From Bacillus sp. N1-1 (GTDB taxonomy: Bacteria; Bacillota; Bacilli; Bacillales; Guptibacillaceae), in contig NZ_CP046564.1 in NCBI RefSeq assembly GCF_009818105.1, positions 372,001 through 436,000 on the forward strand: DNA of 64,000 bases. Direction: 5' to 3'. Below are positions 1 to 9,108 of the stretch, piece after piece. A program made the position numbers and the translations under genes. Position 1 is the stretch's first letter. Each line of letters starts with the position of its first letter. Below the pieces are notes generated by a model that made no database searches, was not told the DNA's origin, and saw only the letters and a list, made by a program, of their open reading frames with translations.

Positions 1-381
1 AAAGGGCTGTTAACGACGACAGTTATGTCTGCTTTTGCGACAAATGTGTTAACGGCAGAACAATATATATCAGTGGTACTACCAGGTCGGATGTATGTGA
101 AAAGATATAGGGAGTTAAATCTCCATCCCAAAAATTTATCAAGGGCGATCGAGGATGGCGGGACATTGACTTCTGTGTTTGTCCCGTGGAATACGTGTGC
201 TGTATTTATCTTTGGTACGTTAGGAGTTTCTGTGATTGACTATGCGCCATATGCGGTTTTAAATTATCTCGTGCCTATTCTTTCGGTTGTCTTTGCATGG
301 ACTGGTTTAACAGTTGCCTATATGACAAAGGAAGAGAGAATGAACCAGATACTAGAAGAGAAGGTAGAAGAAGTAGGATAA
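1..381 (+). CDS. NhaC-family Na+/H+ antiporter, C-terminal part (5' end outside window)
   Basis: The reading frame is open from base 1, so this is the last 126 residues of a membrane protein that begins upstream. It carries the family-typical run containing TAEQYISVVLPGRMY, LHPKNLSRA and VPWNT, followed by two hydrophobic segments and a short charged cytoplasmic tail. NhaC-type carriers exchange Na+ for H+ (MleN-type members exchange malate and lactate). Which of these applies cannot be read from the C-terminus. It ends in front of a bidirectional terminator shared with the convergent gene. Confidence 0.85.
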   Translation, partial: KGLLTTTVMSAFATNVLTAEQYISVVLPGRMYVKRYRELNLHPKNLSRAIEDGGTLTSVFVPWNTCAVFIFGTLGVSVIDYAPYAVLNYLVPILSVVFAWTGLTVAYMTKEERMNQILEEKVEEVG

Positions 382-410
382 GTAGGATAATGGGAATGCG
401 ATATTAAATG

Positions 411-444
411 AAAAGCAGAATTCCTTTTGAGGGATTCTGCTTTT
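411..444. terminator. Bidirectional terminator
   Basis: An inverted repeat, AAAAGCAGAAT pairing with ATTCTGCTTTT, lies between two convergent genes. The A-rich and T-rich flanks let it work on both strands. Confidence 0.8.
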
Positions 445-459
445 GAATTGATCTCAATT

Positions 460-837
460 TTATCCGCAAAGCTCCGTAAGAATTTTTTGGATTGTATAGA
501 TGCTATCATCCTTCTTAAACTGTTTTGAGAAAGTAGGAGTCTGTGAACTAGAGACCCAGATTTTAAGCTCTGCATCAAGATCGAAGGGTCCCGCCGTCTC
601 AATGCTGAAGTGCGAAATGCTCTTGTATGGAACAGAATGATATTCTACTTTCTTGCCTGTCATACCTTGCTTGTCAACAAATAAAAGCCGTTTGTCTGTG
701 AACACGATTAAATCTCTGACAAGCTTAAACGCAGCATTCACCTCTTCTGTGTCAGCAAGAATGTTAGACAGTTCTTTCTTCACATCTTCTTTCTTCATCG
801 TTGAAGCATTTCCCATAAATCCGCTTAAAATGCCCAT
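460..837 (-). CDS. Bacterial PH-domain protein (YvbH/DUF1696-like)
   Basis: This is a 125-residue cytoplasmic protein. The start was set at the ATG reading MGILSG because AGGAGGAGTT precedes it at ideal spacing; the longer open frame lacks such a site. The middle carries the strand pattern of the bacterial pleckstrin-homology-like domain, with LIVFTDKRLLFVDKQG and YHSVPYKSISHFSIETAG. These small proteins are common in Firmicutes and have no firmly assigned role. It is a single-gene unit converging on the antiporter gene. Confidence 0.75.
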   Translation of the reverse strand: MGILSGFMGNASTMKKEDVKKELSNILADTEEVNAAFKLVRDLIVFTDKRLLFVDKQGMTGKKVEYHSVPYKSISHFSIETAGPFDLDAELKIWVSSSQTPTFSKQFKKDDSIYTIQKILTELCG

Positions 838-921
838 TGTAACTCCTCCTTCACATTTTTTATCATGCTCTCCCTCATATTCTAGCATAGGTAGTGCCTG
901 TCACCACCCGAACTAGCTCGA

Positions 922-1041
922 ATGTTGTCGAGCAATATATGGATAAAAGAGCGGGTTCTTGCATACGTATCGAATGATGCTCGTGCTACACTCAAGTTAA
1001 CAACGCAATCAGGAAGAACAGCAATGATTTCTTACTATTAG
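922..1041 (+). other. Possible gene remnant or short ORF upstream of the hydrolase
   Basis: A 39-codon open frame runs up to the ribosome binding site of the next gene and ends with SGRTAMISYY. It has no recognisable ribosome binding site. The composition looks protein-like, so it may be the tail of a lost gene. I do not recognise the family. Confidence 0.2.
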
Positions 1042-1052
1042 GAGGGATAACA

Positions 1053-1859
1053 ATGCCATTCATGAATCTTGAAGATGATCTGGAACTTTATTATGAAGAT
1101 GTGGGAATGGGGAGTCCAGTCATCTTTATTCACGGTGTTTGGATGAGTAGCCGTTTTTTCAAAAAGCAGCTTCCTTACTTTAGACAGAAGTATCGAGCAA
1201 TTTCTCTGGACCTAAGAGGTCATGGGCAATCCTCTCATGTTCAGAAAGGTCATACGGTAGCAAACTATGCTCGTGATCTTAAGAAATTCATCGATGAACT
1301 TCATTTAAAGGAAGTCACGTTAGTTGGTTGGTCAATGGGAGCCTTTGTCATTTGGGAATATTTGCATCAGTTCGGTGAAGACAATGTGAAGGGAACAGTT
1401 ATTGTTGATGAGCTCGCATCTGACTTCAAATGGCCTGATTTTGATATAGGTGCATTCGATCTCCCAGCACTTACAGGAATGATGAGAGACATTCAATCCG
1501 ATCAGAAGGAATTGCTTCAAGGGTTTATTCCTCTCATGTTTAAAGAGGACCGATCTCAATCTGAGCTTGAGTGGATGTTAGAGGAGACAACGAAAATGCC
1601 AGCTTCCATTGCGAGTGCTATTTTATTCGATCAATCGATCATTGACTGCCGTCCTTATTTAAATAAAATCACGAAACCAACGCTACTGTGTTTTGGAAAA
1701 GAAGAAAAGCTCATCCCAGTAGCAGCAGGGGAACACTTAGAACGTGAAATCCCTAACGCAAAACTCGTTATATTTGAAGATAGCTGCCACTGTCCATTTA
1801 TAGAAGAAACTGACCGATTTAATCGGATCGTTGATGAATTTATTGGGGATATAAATTAG
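1053..1859 (+). CDS. Alpha/beta hydrolase
   Basis: This 268-residue cytoplasmic protein has the alpha/beta-hydrolase fold. The oxyanion-loop region reads VIFIHGVWMS near residue 25, the nucleophile elbow GWSMG places Ser94, and a C-terminal His sits in SCHCPF before the last helix. The start is the ATG behind AGGAGGGATAACA. Members hydrolyse esters, peroxyacids or small haloalkanes, and the substrate cannot be told here. The gene is monocistronic, with its own terminator immediately downstream. Confidence 0.85.
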   Translation: MPFMNLEDDLELYYEDVGMGSPVIFIHGVWMSSRFFKKQLPYFRQKYRAISLDLRGHGQSSHVQKGHTVANYARDLKKFIDELHLKEVTLVGWSMGAFVIWEYLHQFGEDNVKGTVIVDELASDFKWPDFDIGAFDLPALTGMMRDIQSDQKELLQGFIPLMFKEDRSQSELEWMLEETTKMPASIASAILFDQSIIDCRPYLNKITKPTLLCFGKEEKLIPVAAGEHLEREIPNAKLVIFEDSCHCPFIEETDRFNRIVDEFIGDIN

Positions 1860-1866
1860 CTTAAGA

Positions 1867-1897
1867 AAAAGACAAGTAGCTCGTTTACTTGTCTTTT
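1867..1897 (+). terminator. Terminator of the hydrolase gene
   Basis: AAAAGACAAGTA pairs with TACTTGTCTTTT around a short loop, directly after the stop codon. Confidence 0.8.
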
Positions 1898-1938
1898 CTA
1901 GTCATTCAAAAACTTTCTCATTTTTATAAAAAAAGCTA

Positions 1939-1967
1939 TTGCTTATCCAAAAATGCTGGGATATAAT
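1939..1967 (+). promoter_or_regulatory. Sigma-A promoter of the lacI-type regulator gene
   Basis: TTGCTT (1939-1944) and a perfect TATAAT (1962-1967) are separated by 17 bp. The predicted start of transcription (about 1974) lies at the edge of the palindromic operator just downstream. Confidence 0.75.
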
Positions 1968-1975
1968 AACATCAA

Positions 1976-1989
1976 CGAAAGCGCTTTCG
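1976..1989. promoter_or_regulatory. LacI-type operator, autoregulatory position
   Basis: The perfect palindrome CGAAAGCGCTTTCG sits right after the -10 box and before the start codon of the LacI-family gene. It resembles the CGAAACCGGTTTCG sites in front of the transport operon, so the regulator probably represses itself. It also resembles a CcpA cre site. Confidence 0.7.
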
Positions 1990-2006
1990 ATCCAGAGGAG
2001 ACAAAG

Positions 2007-3023
2007 ATGATTACAATCTATGATTTAGCAAAAAAAACTGGATTTTCAAGTACGACCGTTTCTAAAGCTCTTAATAATTACCCAGATGTTAGCAAAAAGA
2101 CAAGGCAAGCCATTCTTGATACGGCTACTGAAATGGGCTACTTACCAAATGCTCATGCACAATCTCTTTCAACGAAGAAATCATGGACAATAGGCGTCAT
2201 GTTTTCGGAAGACAATCAAATCGGGATGAAGCATCCATTTTTCAGTGCTGTTATTGAAAGCTTTCGTAAGCATGCTGAGAAGGAAGGGTATGATCTTATT
2301 CTTGCTTCTAGGAACCTGCGTAACAGAGGATCAAGTTATCTTGAGCACTTTATGTATAGAGGTGTGGATGGCATTGTAGTCATCTGCTCAGATCCAAATG
2401 ATCCACAGGTGCAAGAAATGATTGATGCTAGCATTCCAATTGTTGTCATCGATATGAGTAATCAAAACTGTAGTGTCGTATTCTCTGATAATCTTTCCGG
2501 TGGTGCACTTGCAATTAACTACTTGTACTCGCTCGGCCATACGAAGATCGCCCATATTTCAGGTGAACCTTCTATCTATGCTGGCCAAGTAAGAATTCAG
2601 GGTTACTCGGACGCGATGAAGAAGTTAGAGCTTCCGATTTTAGAAGGCTATCTTGTTAATGGTGGAATGTTTTCTATTGAAGAAGGCGCGAAAGCCATGG
2701 ATAAGCTTCTTGATTTAAAAGAGCCACCTACAGCTATATTTATAGCTGGAGACCATATGGCCATAGGTGCAATGGAAGCTGCTAAGAAAAGAGGGTACAA
2801 TATCCCAGATGATATCTCGATCATCGGATATGATGATATTGAAATGGCAAGCTATGTAACGCCGAAATTAACAACAATTAAACAGGATACTGATTCAATT
2901 GGTATTCGTGCAACCCAGCTTCTTATGAAGCAAATCATTCAAAAGAAAAAAATCATCACAGAAGAAATTATCCCAGTCGAGTTAATTGAAAGAGAATCTT
3001 GTAAACGACTAAAGAAAAAATAA
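2007..3023 (+). CDS. LacI-family transcriptional regulator of the beta-glucan locus
   Basis: This 338-residue repressor has an N-terminal helix-turn-helix (TIYDLAKKTGFSSTTVSKALN) and hinge, then a periplasmic-binding-protein-like sensor domain ending with the usual SIIGYDD..MASYVTPKLTTI segment. The ATG at 2007 was chosen because GAGGAG precedes it and the HTH starts there. Divergence from the next operon is absent: the operon follows on the same strand behind three operator-like palindromes. By context the effector is probably an oligosaccharide or glucose derived from beta-glucan; this is inference. Confidence 0.9.
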   Translation: MITIYDLAKKTGFSSTTVSKALNNYPDVSKKTRQAILDTATEMGYLPNAHAQSLSTKKSWTIGVMFSEDNQIGMKHPFFSAVIESFRKHAEKEGYDLILASRNLRNRGSSYLEHFMYRGVDGIVVICSDPNDPQVQEMIDASIPIVVIDMSNQNCSVVFSDNLSGGALAINYLYSLGHTKIAHISGEPSIYAGQVRIQGYSDAMKKLELPILEGYLVNGGMFSIEEGAKAMDKLLDLKEPPTAIFIAGDHMAIGAMEAAKKRGYNIPDDISIIGYDDIEMASYVTPKLTTIKQDTDSIGIRATQLLMKQIIQKKKIITEEIIPVELIERESCKRLKKK

Positions 3024-3040
3024 TTTTTTTTAGTCTTATA

Positions 3041-3054
3041 CGAAACCGCTTTCA
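3041..3054. promoter_or_regulatory. cre-like site (CcpA or LacI binding)
   Basis: On the minus strand this reads TGAAAGCGGTTTCG. It matches the catabolite-responsive element pattern except at the end, and is also half-similar to the two LacI-type operators that follow. It lies between the regulator stop and the operon promoter region. Confidence 0.5.
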
Positions 3055-3077
3055 ATGAAGGGGATTTATATTTTTGG

Positions 3078-3103
3078 TTAAATCGAAACCGGTTTCGATT
3101 TAA
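3078..3103. promoter_or_regulatory. LacI-type operator 1 of the transport operon
   Basis: A perfect 26-bp palindrome has CGAAACCGGTTTCG as its core, flanked by AT-rich arms. It lies in the 148-bp gap upstream of the solute-binding protein gene. Confidence 0.75.
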
Positions 3104-3117
3104 TTTTATACCTATTT

Positions 3118-3131
3118 CGAAACCGGTTTCG
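3118..3131. promoter_or_regulatory. LacI-type operator 2 of the transport operon
   Basis: This is a second copy of CGAAACCGGTTTCG, centred 34 bp from operator 1, which is about three helical turns. Two phased sites suggest cooperative binding by the adjacent LacI-family protein. Confidence 0.75.
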
Positions 3132-3171
3132 CTAATAATACATTCTTTGAAAAAAAGGAAGGGGCTCATCC

Positions 3172-4485
3172 ATGAAAAAGGTTATTGGTCTTATGATGTC
3201 ACTCGTCTTATTGTTTGGTATTTTAGCTGGTTGTTCAAACTCGGAGTCTTCAGGAGAAGCAAAAGGGGATAAAGATGTTGATTTAAAAGTTTGGTCTTTT
3301 ACCGATGAGTTAAAGAAACCAATTACAAAATTTGAAGAAAAAAATGGGGTAAAAATCGAGCTAACAATTGTACCGATTGCTGACTACCCTACTAAGCTTA
3401 AGCCTGTTCTTGAAAGTGGCGTAGGAGCACCCGATGTGTTTACGGGAGAAATCGCGTTTTTGAAGCAATGGGTAAATGCTGGTTACTGGGAAAACCTTTC
3501 TGAGGATCCTTATAACGTAAATGAACTTGCAGATAACTATGTGCCTTATGTTTTTGACTTAGGTAAGGACGAGAATGGTGATGTAAGAGCATTATCATGG
3601 CAAACAACACCTGGTGGAATTTACTACAAGCGTAGCATTGCGAAAGAAGTACTTGGCACCGATGATCCTGATGAAATTGGTGAAATGCTAACTTCAATGG
3701 ATAAAGTATTTGAAGTATCAGAAAAAATGAAAGAAAAAGGTTACCGTATGTTCCCGGATGAAGGATCGATTCGCTGGTTCTCTCAAGGAGATGATCCTCA
3801 AGCTTGGGTCAATGAAAAGGATGAATTAAAGCTAACAGATCAAAAAATCGAATTTCTAGATTATGCAAAAAAACTACGTGAAGAAAGCTATACAGCGCTT
3901 GCTCCAGAATGGTCACCTTCATGGTTTGAAGCAATGGATAAGCCAATTAAGGTAAAAGAAAATGGCGATGAAACTCAAACAGAAGTTTTCTCTTATGTTC
4001 TTCCTACATGGGGTCTACATAGTGTCTTGAAGACAAATGTAGAAGACTCTGTTGGAGACTGGGCAGTAACAAGTGGTCCAAGTCCTTATTTCTGGGGTGG
4101 AACTTGGTTAGGTGTCTACAACAAGTCTGAGAATAAAGAGCTTGCGTATGATTTCGTGAAAATGATGACACAAGATGATGAATTCCTAACAGATTGGGCA
4201 AAAGAAACAGGCGATGTTCTTTCTTACCTTCCAGTTACGAACGAAATCAAAGGCGATTTTAGTGATGAGTTTCTTGGTGGACAGAACAACTACGAATTCT
4301 TCCTTGAGCAAGCAAAGAGCATTGAGCCAGGTATCGTAACAAAGTACGATCAGCAGCTTGATACATTCTATGGTAATGCGGTTCAGGAGTACGTGGATGG
4401 TAAGAAATCAAAGGACGAAGCGATTGCAGAATTTTATAAGAAAGCACAAAATGCTTACCCTGAATTAAAAGTACCAAAGAAGTAA
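3172..4485 (+). CDS. ABC transporter sugar-binding lipoprotein
   Basis: This 437-residue family-1 solute-binding protein has a lipoprotein signal peptide: the lipobox LAGC places the lipidated Cys at residue 21. The mature part has the MalE-like pattern (LKVWSF start, GAPDVFTGEI, GGTWLGVYNKS). It would deliver oligosaccharides to the two permeases encoded downstream. No ATPase gene is present in the operon, so an MsmX-type shared ATPase encoded elsewhere is likely, as is known for Bacillus carbohydrate importers. The context points to beta-glucan oligosaccharides as substrate (inference). Confidence 0.92.
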   Translation: MKKVIGLMMSLVLLFGILAGCSNSESSGEAKGDKDVDLKVWSFTDELKKPITKFEEKNGVKIELTIVPIADYPTKLKPVLESGVGAPDVFTGEIAFLKQWVNAGYWENLSEDPYNVNELADNYVPYVFDLGKDENGDVRALSWQTTPGGIYYKRSIAKEVLGTDDPDEIGEMLTSMDKVFEVSEKMKEKGYRMFPDEGSIRWFSQGDDPQAWVNEKDELKLTDQKIEFLDYAKKLREESYTALAPEWSPSWFEAMDKPIKVKENGDETQTEVFSYVLPTWGLHSVLKTNVEDSVGDWAVTSGPSPYFWGGTWLGVYNKSENKELAYDFVKMMTQDDEFLTDWAKETGDVLSYLPVTNEIKGDFSDEFLGGQNNYEFFLEQAKSIEPGIVTKYDQQLDTFYGNAVQEYVDGKKSKDEAIAEFYKKAQNAYPELKVPKK

Positions 4486-4545
4486 GAAGTGTAAGCGGTG
4501 TAAGGATTCTTATACCGCTTAGCTTATTTTGAAAGGAGCGACGAG

Positions 4546-5445
4546 ATGAAGAATCTGAACCGCTATGGCTATGCCTTTATAGCACCGTTTTGGATCATTT
4601 TTCTCATATTTAATATCTATCCCGTAGCACTAACCTTCTACTATAGTTTTACAAATTACAGCGGTAGTGGAACGGCAGAAGTTGTAGGCTTTGCGAATTA
4701 CCAACGATTAATTGCTGACTCCTATTTTGTAGAGGCATTCTTTAATACATGGAAAATATGGGGTGTGAACTTTGCCCTCCAAATTGTAATTGCACTTATT
4801 CTAGCCATGATCTTCTCAGATGCGCGAGTGAAAATGAAAGGACTTTCATTCTTCCGTTCGATCTTCTACCTACCAAATTTAATTACGGTCAGTTCGGTAG
4901 CCCTATTATTTGGAATTCTACTAGATTGGCAGCATGGATCGTTAAATATGGTTTTAATGAATATCGGGGTTATCTCAGAGCCTATCAACTGGTTGAATCA
5001 GCCAACAACTGCTCAACTTTCAGTATCTCTAATTCTCACGTGGATGTGGTTTGGACATTCCTTCATCGTCGTTATGGCGGGTGTATCAGGAATTTCCACT
5101 GATTTCTATGAAGCTGCTTTAATTGACGGAGCGAATCGTTGGCAAACCTTCACCAAAATTACGCTTCCTTTGTTAAAACCGATCCTTCTTTACATTATGA
5201 TTACCTCGTTAATTGGTGGTCTCCAGCTATTTGATTTACCTATGCTTTTAACAGATGGTATTGGTTCTCCAGATGGATCGTTAAATACGATGGTTCTCTA
5301 CTTATACAACCAGGCATTTAAGTACAACAATTATGGTTACGCTGCTGCAGTTGCATACGGGCTGTTTATTATTACAGTGATCTTCTCAGCAATTGTTTTT
5401 AAATCAATGTATGGCAACGAGCGTAAACAAGCGAGGCGGGTGTAA
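4546..5445 (+). CDS. ABC sugar transporter permease, MalF-type
   Basis: A 299-residue membrane protein with about six transmembrane segments. The EAA loop reads EAALIDGANRWQTFTKITLPLLKP, which contacts the ATPase. The start is behind GAAAGGAGCGACGAG. It pairs with the MalG-type permease three bases downstream to form the heterodimeric pore of the importer. Confidence 0.92.
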   Translation: MKNLNRYGYAFIAPFWIIFLIFNIYPVALTFYYSFTNYSGSGTAEVVGFANYQRLIADSYFVEAFFNTWKIWGVNFALQIVIALILAMIFSDARVKMKGLSFFRSIFYLPNLITVSSVALLFGILLDWQHGSLNMVLMNIGVISEPINWLNQPTTAQLSVSLILTWMWFGHSFIVVMAGVSGISTDFYEAALIDGANRWQTFTKITLPLLKPILLYIMITSLIGGLQLFDLPMLLTDGIGSPDGSLNTMVLYLYNQAFKYNNYGYAAAVAYGLFIITVIFSAIVFKSMYGNERKQARRV

Positions 5446-5448
5446 ATC

Positions 5449-6360
5449 ATGATCGACCGATCAGAAATCGAAAACAATGTGACGCCTGAACAACTGGCGA
5501 AAAGAACGCTGATCCCTCAAGAAAAAAAGACGAAGAAGCGTCGCTCGATTGTGAAGGGGATTATTTATGCGCTACTCATTTTAACTGCGGTTATTTGTTT
5601 TATTCCATTCCTTATGATGCTTGTCAATGCAACGCGTTCAAATGATGCGATTCTTACTGGGTTTACGTTAATTCCTGGTACAGCACTGATGGAGAACTAT
5701 CGCACGATGATGGATTACGTAAACATCTGGAATGGTTTTAAAAATAGTTTAATTATTTCGGTACTTGTTACGCTTTTAACTGGCTACTTTTCAGCTCTAA
5801 CTGCGTATGGGTTTGCTTTCTATACGTTTAAAGGAAAGAATTTCTTGTTCGTTTTTATGCTTGTCATGATGATGGTACCAGGTCAGTTAGGTTTGATCGG
5901 ATTTTACGAGCTTTGTAAAAACCTTGGCATTCTGGATACGTTCATCCCATTGATTGTCCCGGCGGTTGCTAGTCCATTTGTTGTGTTCTTCTTACGTCAG
6001 TACATTCAAACGACGCTTCATCCAAGCTTAATCGAAGCGGCTCGAATTGACGGAGCAAGTGAATGGCGGATCTTCCATACGGTTGCGATTCCGATCATGA
6101 TGCCAGCAGTGGCAACGATGTCGATCTTTACTTTCATAGGCTCATGGAACAACTACATTATGCCGTTAGTGATTCTATTTTCACCAGAAAAGTACACGCT
6201 ACCGGTTTTGATGGGGTTCCTAAAAGGTTCACAAGTCGCACAAAATTTAGGTTCTATGTATCTAGGTATCGCCATTTCTGTTGTACCGATCATGATCGCC
6301 TTTCTATTTTTATCTAAATATATCGTTAATAGTATTTCAGCAGGAGCTGTTAAAGAGTAG
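5449..6360 (+). CDS. ABC sugar transporter permease, MalG-type
   Basis: A 303-residue membrane protein with a longer charged N-terminus (about 35 residues) before the first membrane segment. Its EAA loop reads EAARIDGASEWRIFHTVAIPIMMPA. It is spaced 3 bp from the MalF-type gene and 14 bp from the beta-glucosidase gene, so it is co-transcribed. Confidence 0.92.
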   Translation: MIDRSEIENNVTPEQLAKRTLIPQEKKTKKRRSIVKGIIYALLILTAVICFIPFLMMLVNATRSNDAILTGFTLIPGTALMENYRTMMDYVNIWNGFKNSLIISVLVTLLTGYFSALTAYGFAFYTFKGKNFLFVFMLVMMMVPGQLGLIGFYELCKNLGILDTFIPLIVPAVASPFVVFFLRQYIQTTLHPSLIEAARIDGASEWRIFHTVAIPIMMPAVATMSIFTFIGSWNNYIMPLVILFSPEKYTLPVLMGFLKGSQVAQNLGSMYLGIAISVVPIMIAFLFLSKYIVNSISAGAVKE

Positions 6361-6374
6361 AGGAGTGGAAGTAT

Positions 6375-7721
6375 ATGAATTTCAATAAAGACTTTACGTT
6401 TGGAACGGCAACATCTTCGTATCAAATTGAAGGTGCCCACAACGAGGGAGGAAGAACTCCTTCAATCTGGGACATGTTCTGTGATATCCCAGGTAAAGTG
6501 TATGAACAACACAATGGTAATGTAGCTTGTGATCACTACCATCGCTATGAAGAAGACATCCAAATTATTAAAGAACTTGGAGTAGACAGTTACCGCTTCT
6601 CCATCGCATGGCCACGAATATTCCCAGCGAAGGGGGATTATAATCCAGAGGGAATGGCCTTCTACAAAACATTAGCAAAACGATTGCGTGAAGAAGGCAT
6701 TAAGCCAGCTGTTACTCTCTACCACTGGGATCTTCCAATGTGGGCACATGAAGAAGGCGGTTGGGTAAACCGAGATTCAGTCGAGTGGTTCTTGGATTAT
6801 GCAAAAGTTTGCTTCCGTGAGCTTGATGGATTAGTAGATTCATGGATTACGCACAACGAACCATGGTGTGCTGGCTTCCTTGGGTATCATATGGGCGTTC
6901 ATGCTCCGGGACATACGAACTTAGATGAAGCTCTTCGTGCTGTTCACCACATGCTTTTATCTCATGGAGAAGCGGTGAATCTGTTGAAAAACGAATTTGC
7001 TTCGACTACATCCATTGGGATTACGTTAAATTTATCGCCTGTTTATCCGAAAACGGATTCGGTCAACGATCGCCTTGCAGCAAATAACTCAGATGGTTAC
7101 TCAAATCGCTGGTTCTTAGATCCAGTTTTTAAAGGAAGCTACCCAGTAGACATGATGAACTTGTTCTCCAAATATGTTCATAATTATGATTTTATTCAAG
7201 AGGGCGATTTGCAGACAATATCCACTCAATGTGATTTCTTTGGTATCAATTTCTATAGTCGCGGATTAGTGGAATTTAACGCAGCGAATGATTTTCTAAC
7301 TCAAGGTGCACATTCCGACTATGAGAAAACAGGAATGGGCTGGGATATCGCACCAAATGAATTTAAAGACCTAATTAGAAGATTAAGAAACGAATATACA
7401 GATCTCCCAATTTATATTACGGAAAATGGCGCAGCTTACGATGATAAGGTGGAAGACGGACGAGTTCACGATCAAAATCGAATCGATTACGTGGAAAAGC
7501 ATCTTCAAGCTGTTTCAGATTTAAATGAAGAAGGCATGAACATTCAGGGCTACTATTTGTGGTCGTTGCTTGATAATTTCGAATGGAGCTTTGGGTATGA
7601 TAAGCGTTTTGGCATAATCCACGTGAATTATGAAACGCAAGAACGAATCTGGAAAGACAGTGCATTGTGGTATGCGGACATTGTGAAGAATAGAGGATCC
7701 GTTCTGCCACTTAATGCATAG
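6375..7721 (+). CDS. GH1 beta-glucosidase
   Basis: This 448-residue cytoplasmic enzyme has no signal peptide. It is a complete glycoside hydrolase family 1 protein with N-terminal TFGTATSSYQIEGA. The acid/base Glu162 lies in THNEPW and the nucleophile Glu350 in ITENGAAY. It would cleave imported beta-linked gluco-oligosaccharides to glucose. Its position directly after the permease genes supports intracellular processing of the transported substrate. A phospho-beta-glucosidase role is less likely because the linked importer is ABC rather than PTS. Confidence 0.93.
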   Translation: MNFNKDFTFGTATSSYQIEGAHNEGGRTPSIWDMFCDIPGKVYEQHNGNVACDHYHRYEEDIQIIKELGVDSYRFSIAWPRIFPAKGDYNPEGMAFYKTLAKRLREEGIKPAVTLYHWDLPMWAHEEGGWVNRDSVEWFLDYAKVCFRELDGLVDSWITHNEPWCAGFLGYHMGVHAPGHTNLDEALRAVHHMLLSHGEAVNLLKNEFASTTSIGITLNLSPVYPKTDSVNDRLAANNSDGYSNRWFLDPVFKGSYPVDMMNLFSKYVHNYDFIQEGDLQTISTQCDFFGINFYSRGLVEFNAANDFLTQGAHSDYEKTGMGWDIAPNEFKDLIRRLRNEYTDLPIYITENGAAYDDKVEDGRVHDQNRIDYVEKHLQAVSDLNEEGMNIQGYYLWSLLDNFEWSFGYDKRFGIIHVNYETQERIWKDSALWYADIVKNRGSVLPLNA

Positions 7722-7737
7722 AAGGAAGGGGCATTCT

Positions 7738-9078
7738 GTGAAAACAAAAACAATTACTCATATTCAATCGGCTAGAGATAACGGAGACCTTCTTAACGTT
7801 AAAGAACCACTAGAAGTCTCATCTCTTCCAAATGAAGATGCTACTCGGATTAAGCTTAATCCAAATGAAACATATCAAACAATACTGGGGTTTGGTGGTG
7901 CCTTTACAGAGGCATCTGCTCATACCCTTTCTCTTATTAGCGAAGAGAAAAGGAATGAAGTTATTCATCGCTATTTTCATCCAGAAGAAGGGCTTGGCTA
8001 TCGTTTCGGTCGTACTCATATGAATAGCTGTGATTTTTCGCTTGAGAACTATACTTATGTTCATTTAGGTGACGAGGAATTAAAAAGTTTCTCTATTGAT
8101 CGAGAGAAGAAACTCGTTATCCCTCTTATAAAGGACGCAACAAAAATAGCGAGGGAAAATTTGAATATCGTCGCTTCTCCATGGAGTCCTCCACATTGGA
8201 TGAAAAGCAATTATGATATGAATCATGGGGGGAAGCTCTTACCTGAATACCACTCTATTTGGGCGGACTACTATATGAAGTATATAGATGCTATGGAAGC
8301 AGAAGGGATTCCTATTTGGGGACTAACGATTCAAAATGAACCTGAAGCAAAGCAAGTCTGGGATTCTTGTCTTTATACGGCAGAAGAAGAACGAGATTTC
8401 ATTAAAAACTACCTTGGCCCTGCAATACGGAAGAATGGTAGAGAGGATCTTAAGGTGATTATCTGGGATCACAATCGGGATGTTGTGTTCGAACGTGCAA
8501 GCGCGGTGTTATCCGATCCAGAAGCAGCTCAGTATGTATGGGGAACTGGACTTCACTGGTACGTCTCAGAGGAATTTGAGAACTTATCAAAAGTTCACAA
8601 TGCGTTTCCGGATAAGCACCTTATTTTTACGGAAGGTTGTATTGAAGGCGGTGTACAACTAGGTGCGTGGCATACCGGTGAAAGGTATGCACGGAATATG
8701 ATTGGTGACTTCAATAATTACTTAGAAGCGTGGATCGATTGGAATATCGTTCTGAACGAAGAGGGCGGTCCGAATCATGTGGGTAACTATTGCGATGCGC
8801 CGGTAATAGTTGATACAAAAACAGGTGATGTTCATTACAACAGTTCTTTTTACTATATTGGTCACTTTAGTAAATATGTAAAACCTGGCGCTGTTCGTAT
8901 TTCTTGTAGTGAACCTACGAACCGTGTTCAAACGACAGCATTTCGCAATCTAGATGGAGAAATTGTCGTTGTAGTGATGAATGAAAGTGATGACACAAGG
9001 AACGTTAACGTCATGTTAGAGGAACAAATAGTAGCCGTTGAGATGCCAGCTCATTCTATATCAACAGTGTTTTTATAA
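7738..9078 (+). CDS. GH30 glycosidase (beta-1,6-glucanase or glucosylceramidase-like)
   Basis: A 446-residue protein without a signal peptide. The GTG at 7738 was chosen because GAAGGAAGGGG precedes it; the upstream ATG would overlap the previous gene without a ribosome binding site. GH30 features are visible: GFGGAFTEASA near the start, the acid/base Glu201 in QNEPEA and the nucleophile Glu299 in FTEG. Bacterial GH30 subfamily 3 members cut beta-1,6-glucosidic bonds. That fits removal of the beta-1,6 branches of laminarin, next to a GH16 endo-1,3-glucanase. Without a signal peptide it would act on imported fragments. Confidence 0.88.
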   Translation: MKTKTITHIQSARDNGDLLNVKEPLEVSSLPNEDATRIKLNPNETYQTILGFGGAFTEASAHTLSLISEEKRNEVIHRYFHPEEGLGYRFGRTHMNSCDFSLENYTYVHLGDEELKSFSIDREKKLVIPLIKDATKIARENLNIVASPWSPPHWMKSNYDMNHGGKLLPEYHSIWADYYMKYIDAMEAEGIPIWGLTIQNEPEAKQVWDSCLYTAEEERDFIKNYLGPAIRKNGREDLKVIIWDHNRDVVFERASAVLSDPEAAQYVWGTGLHWYVSEEFENLSKVHNAFPDKHLIFTEGCIEGGVQLGAWHTGERYARNMIGDFNNYLEAWIDWNIVLNEEGGPNHVGNYCDAPVIVDTKTGDVHYNSSFYYIGHFSKYVKPGAVRISCSEPTNRVQTTAFRNLDGEIVVVVMNESDDTRNVNVMLEEQIVAVEMPAHSISTVFL

Positions 9079-9108
9079 TCTCTAAAATCTTGAGGAGGAC
9101 AATGATAT

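Noticed and set aside
890..912. GTGCCTGTCACC-type motif near 893-905, considered as a dispersed repeat
   Set aside because: Only one clear copy was found in the window; a similar string near 12165 is coding sequence with mismatches.
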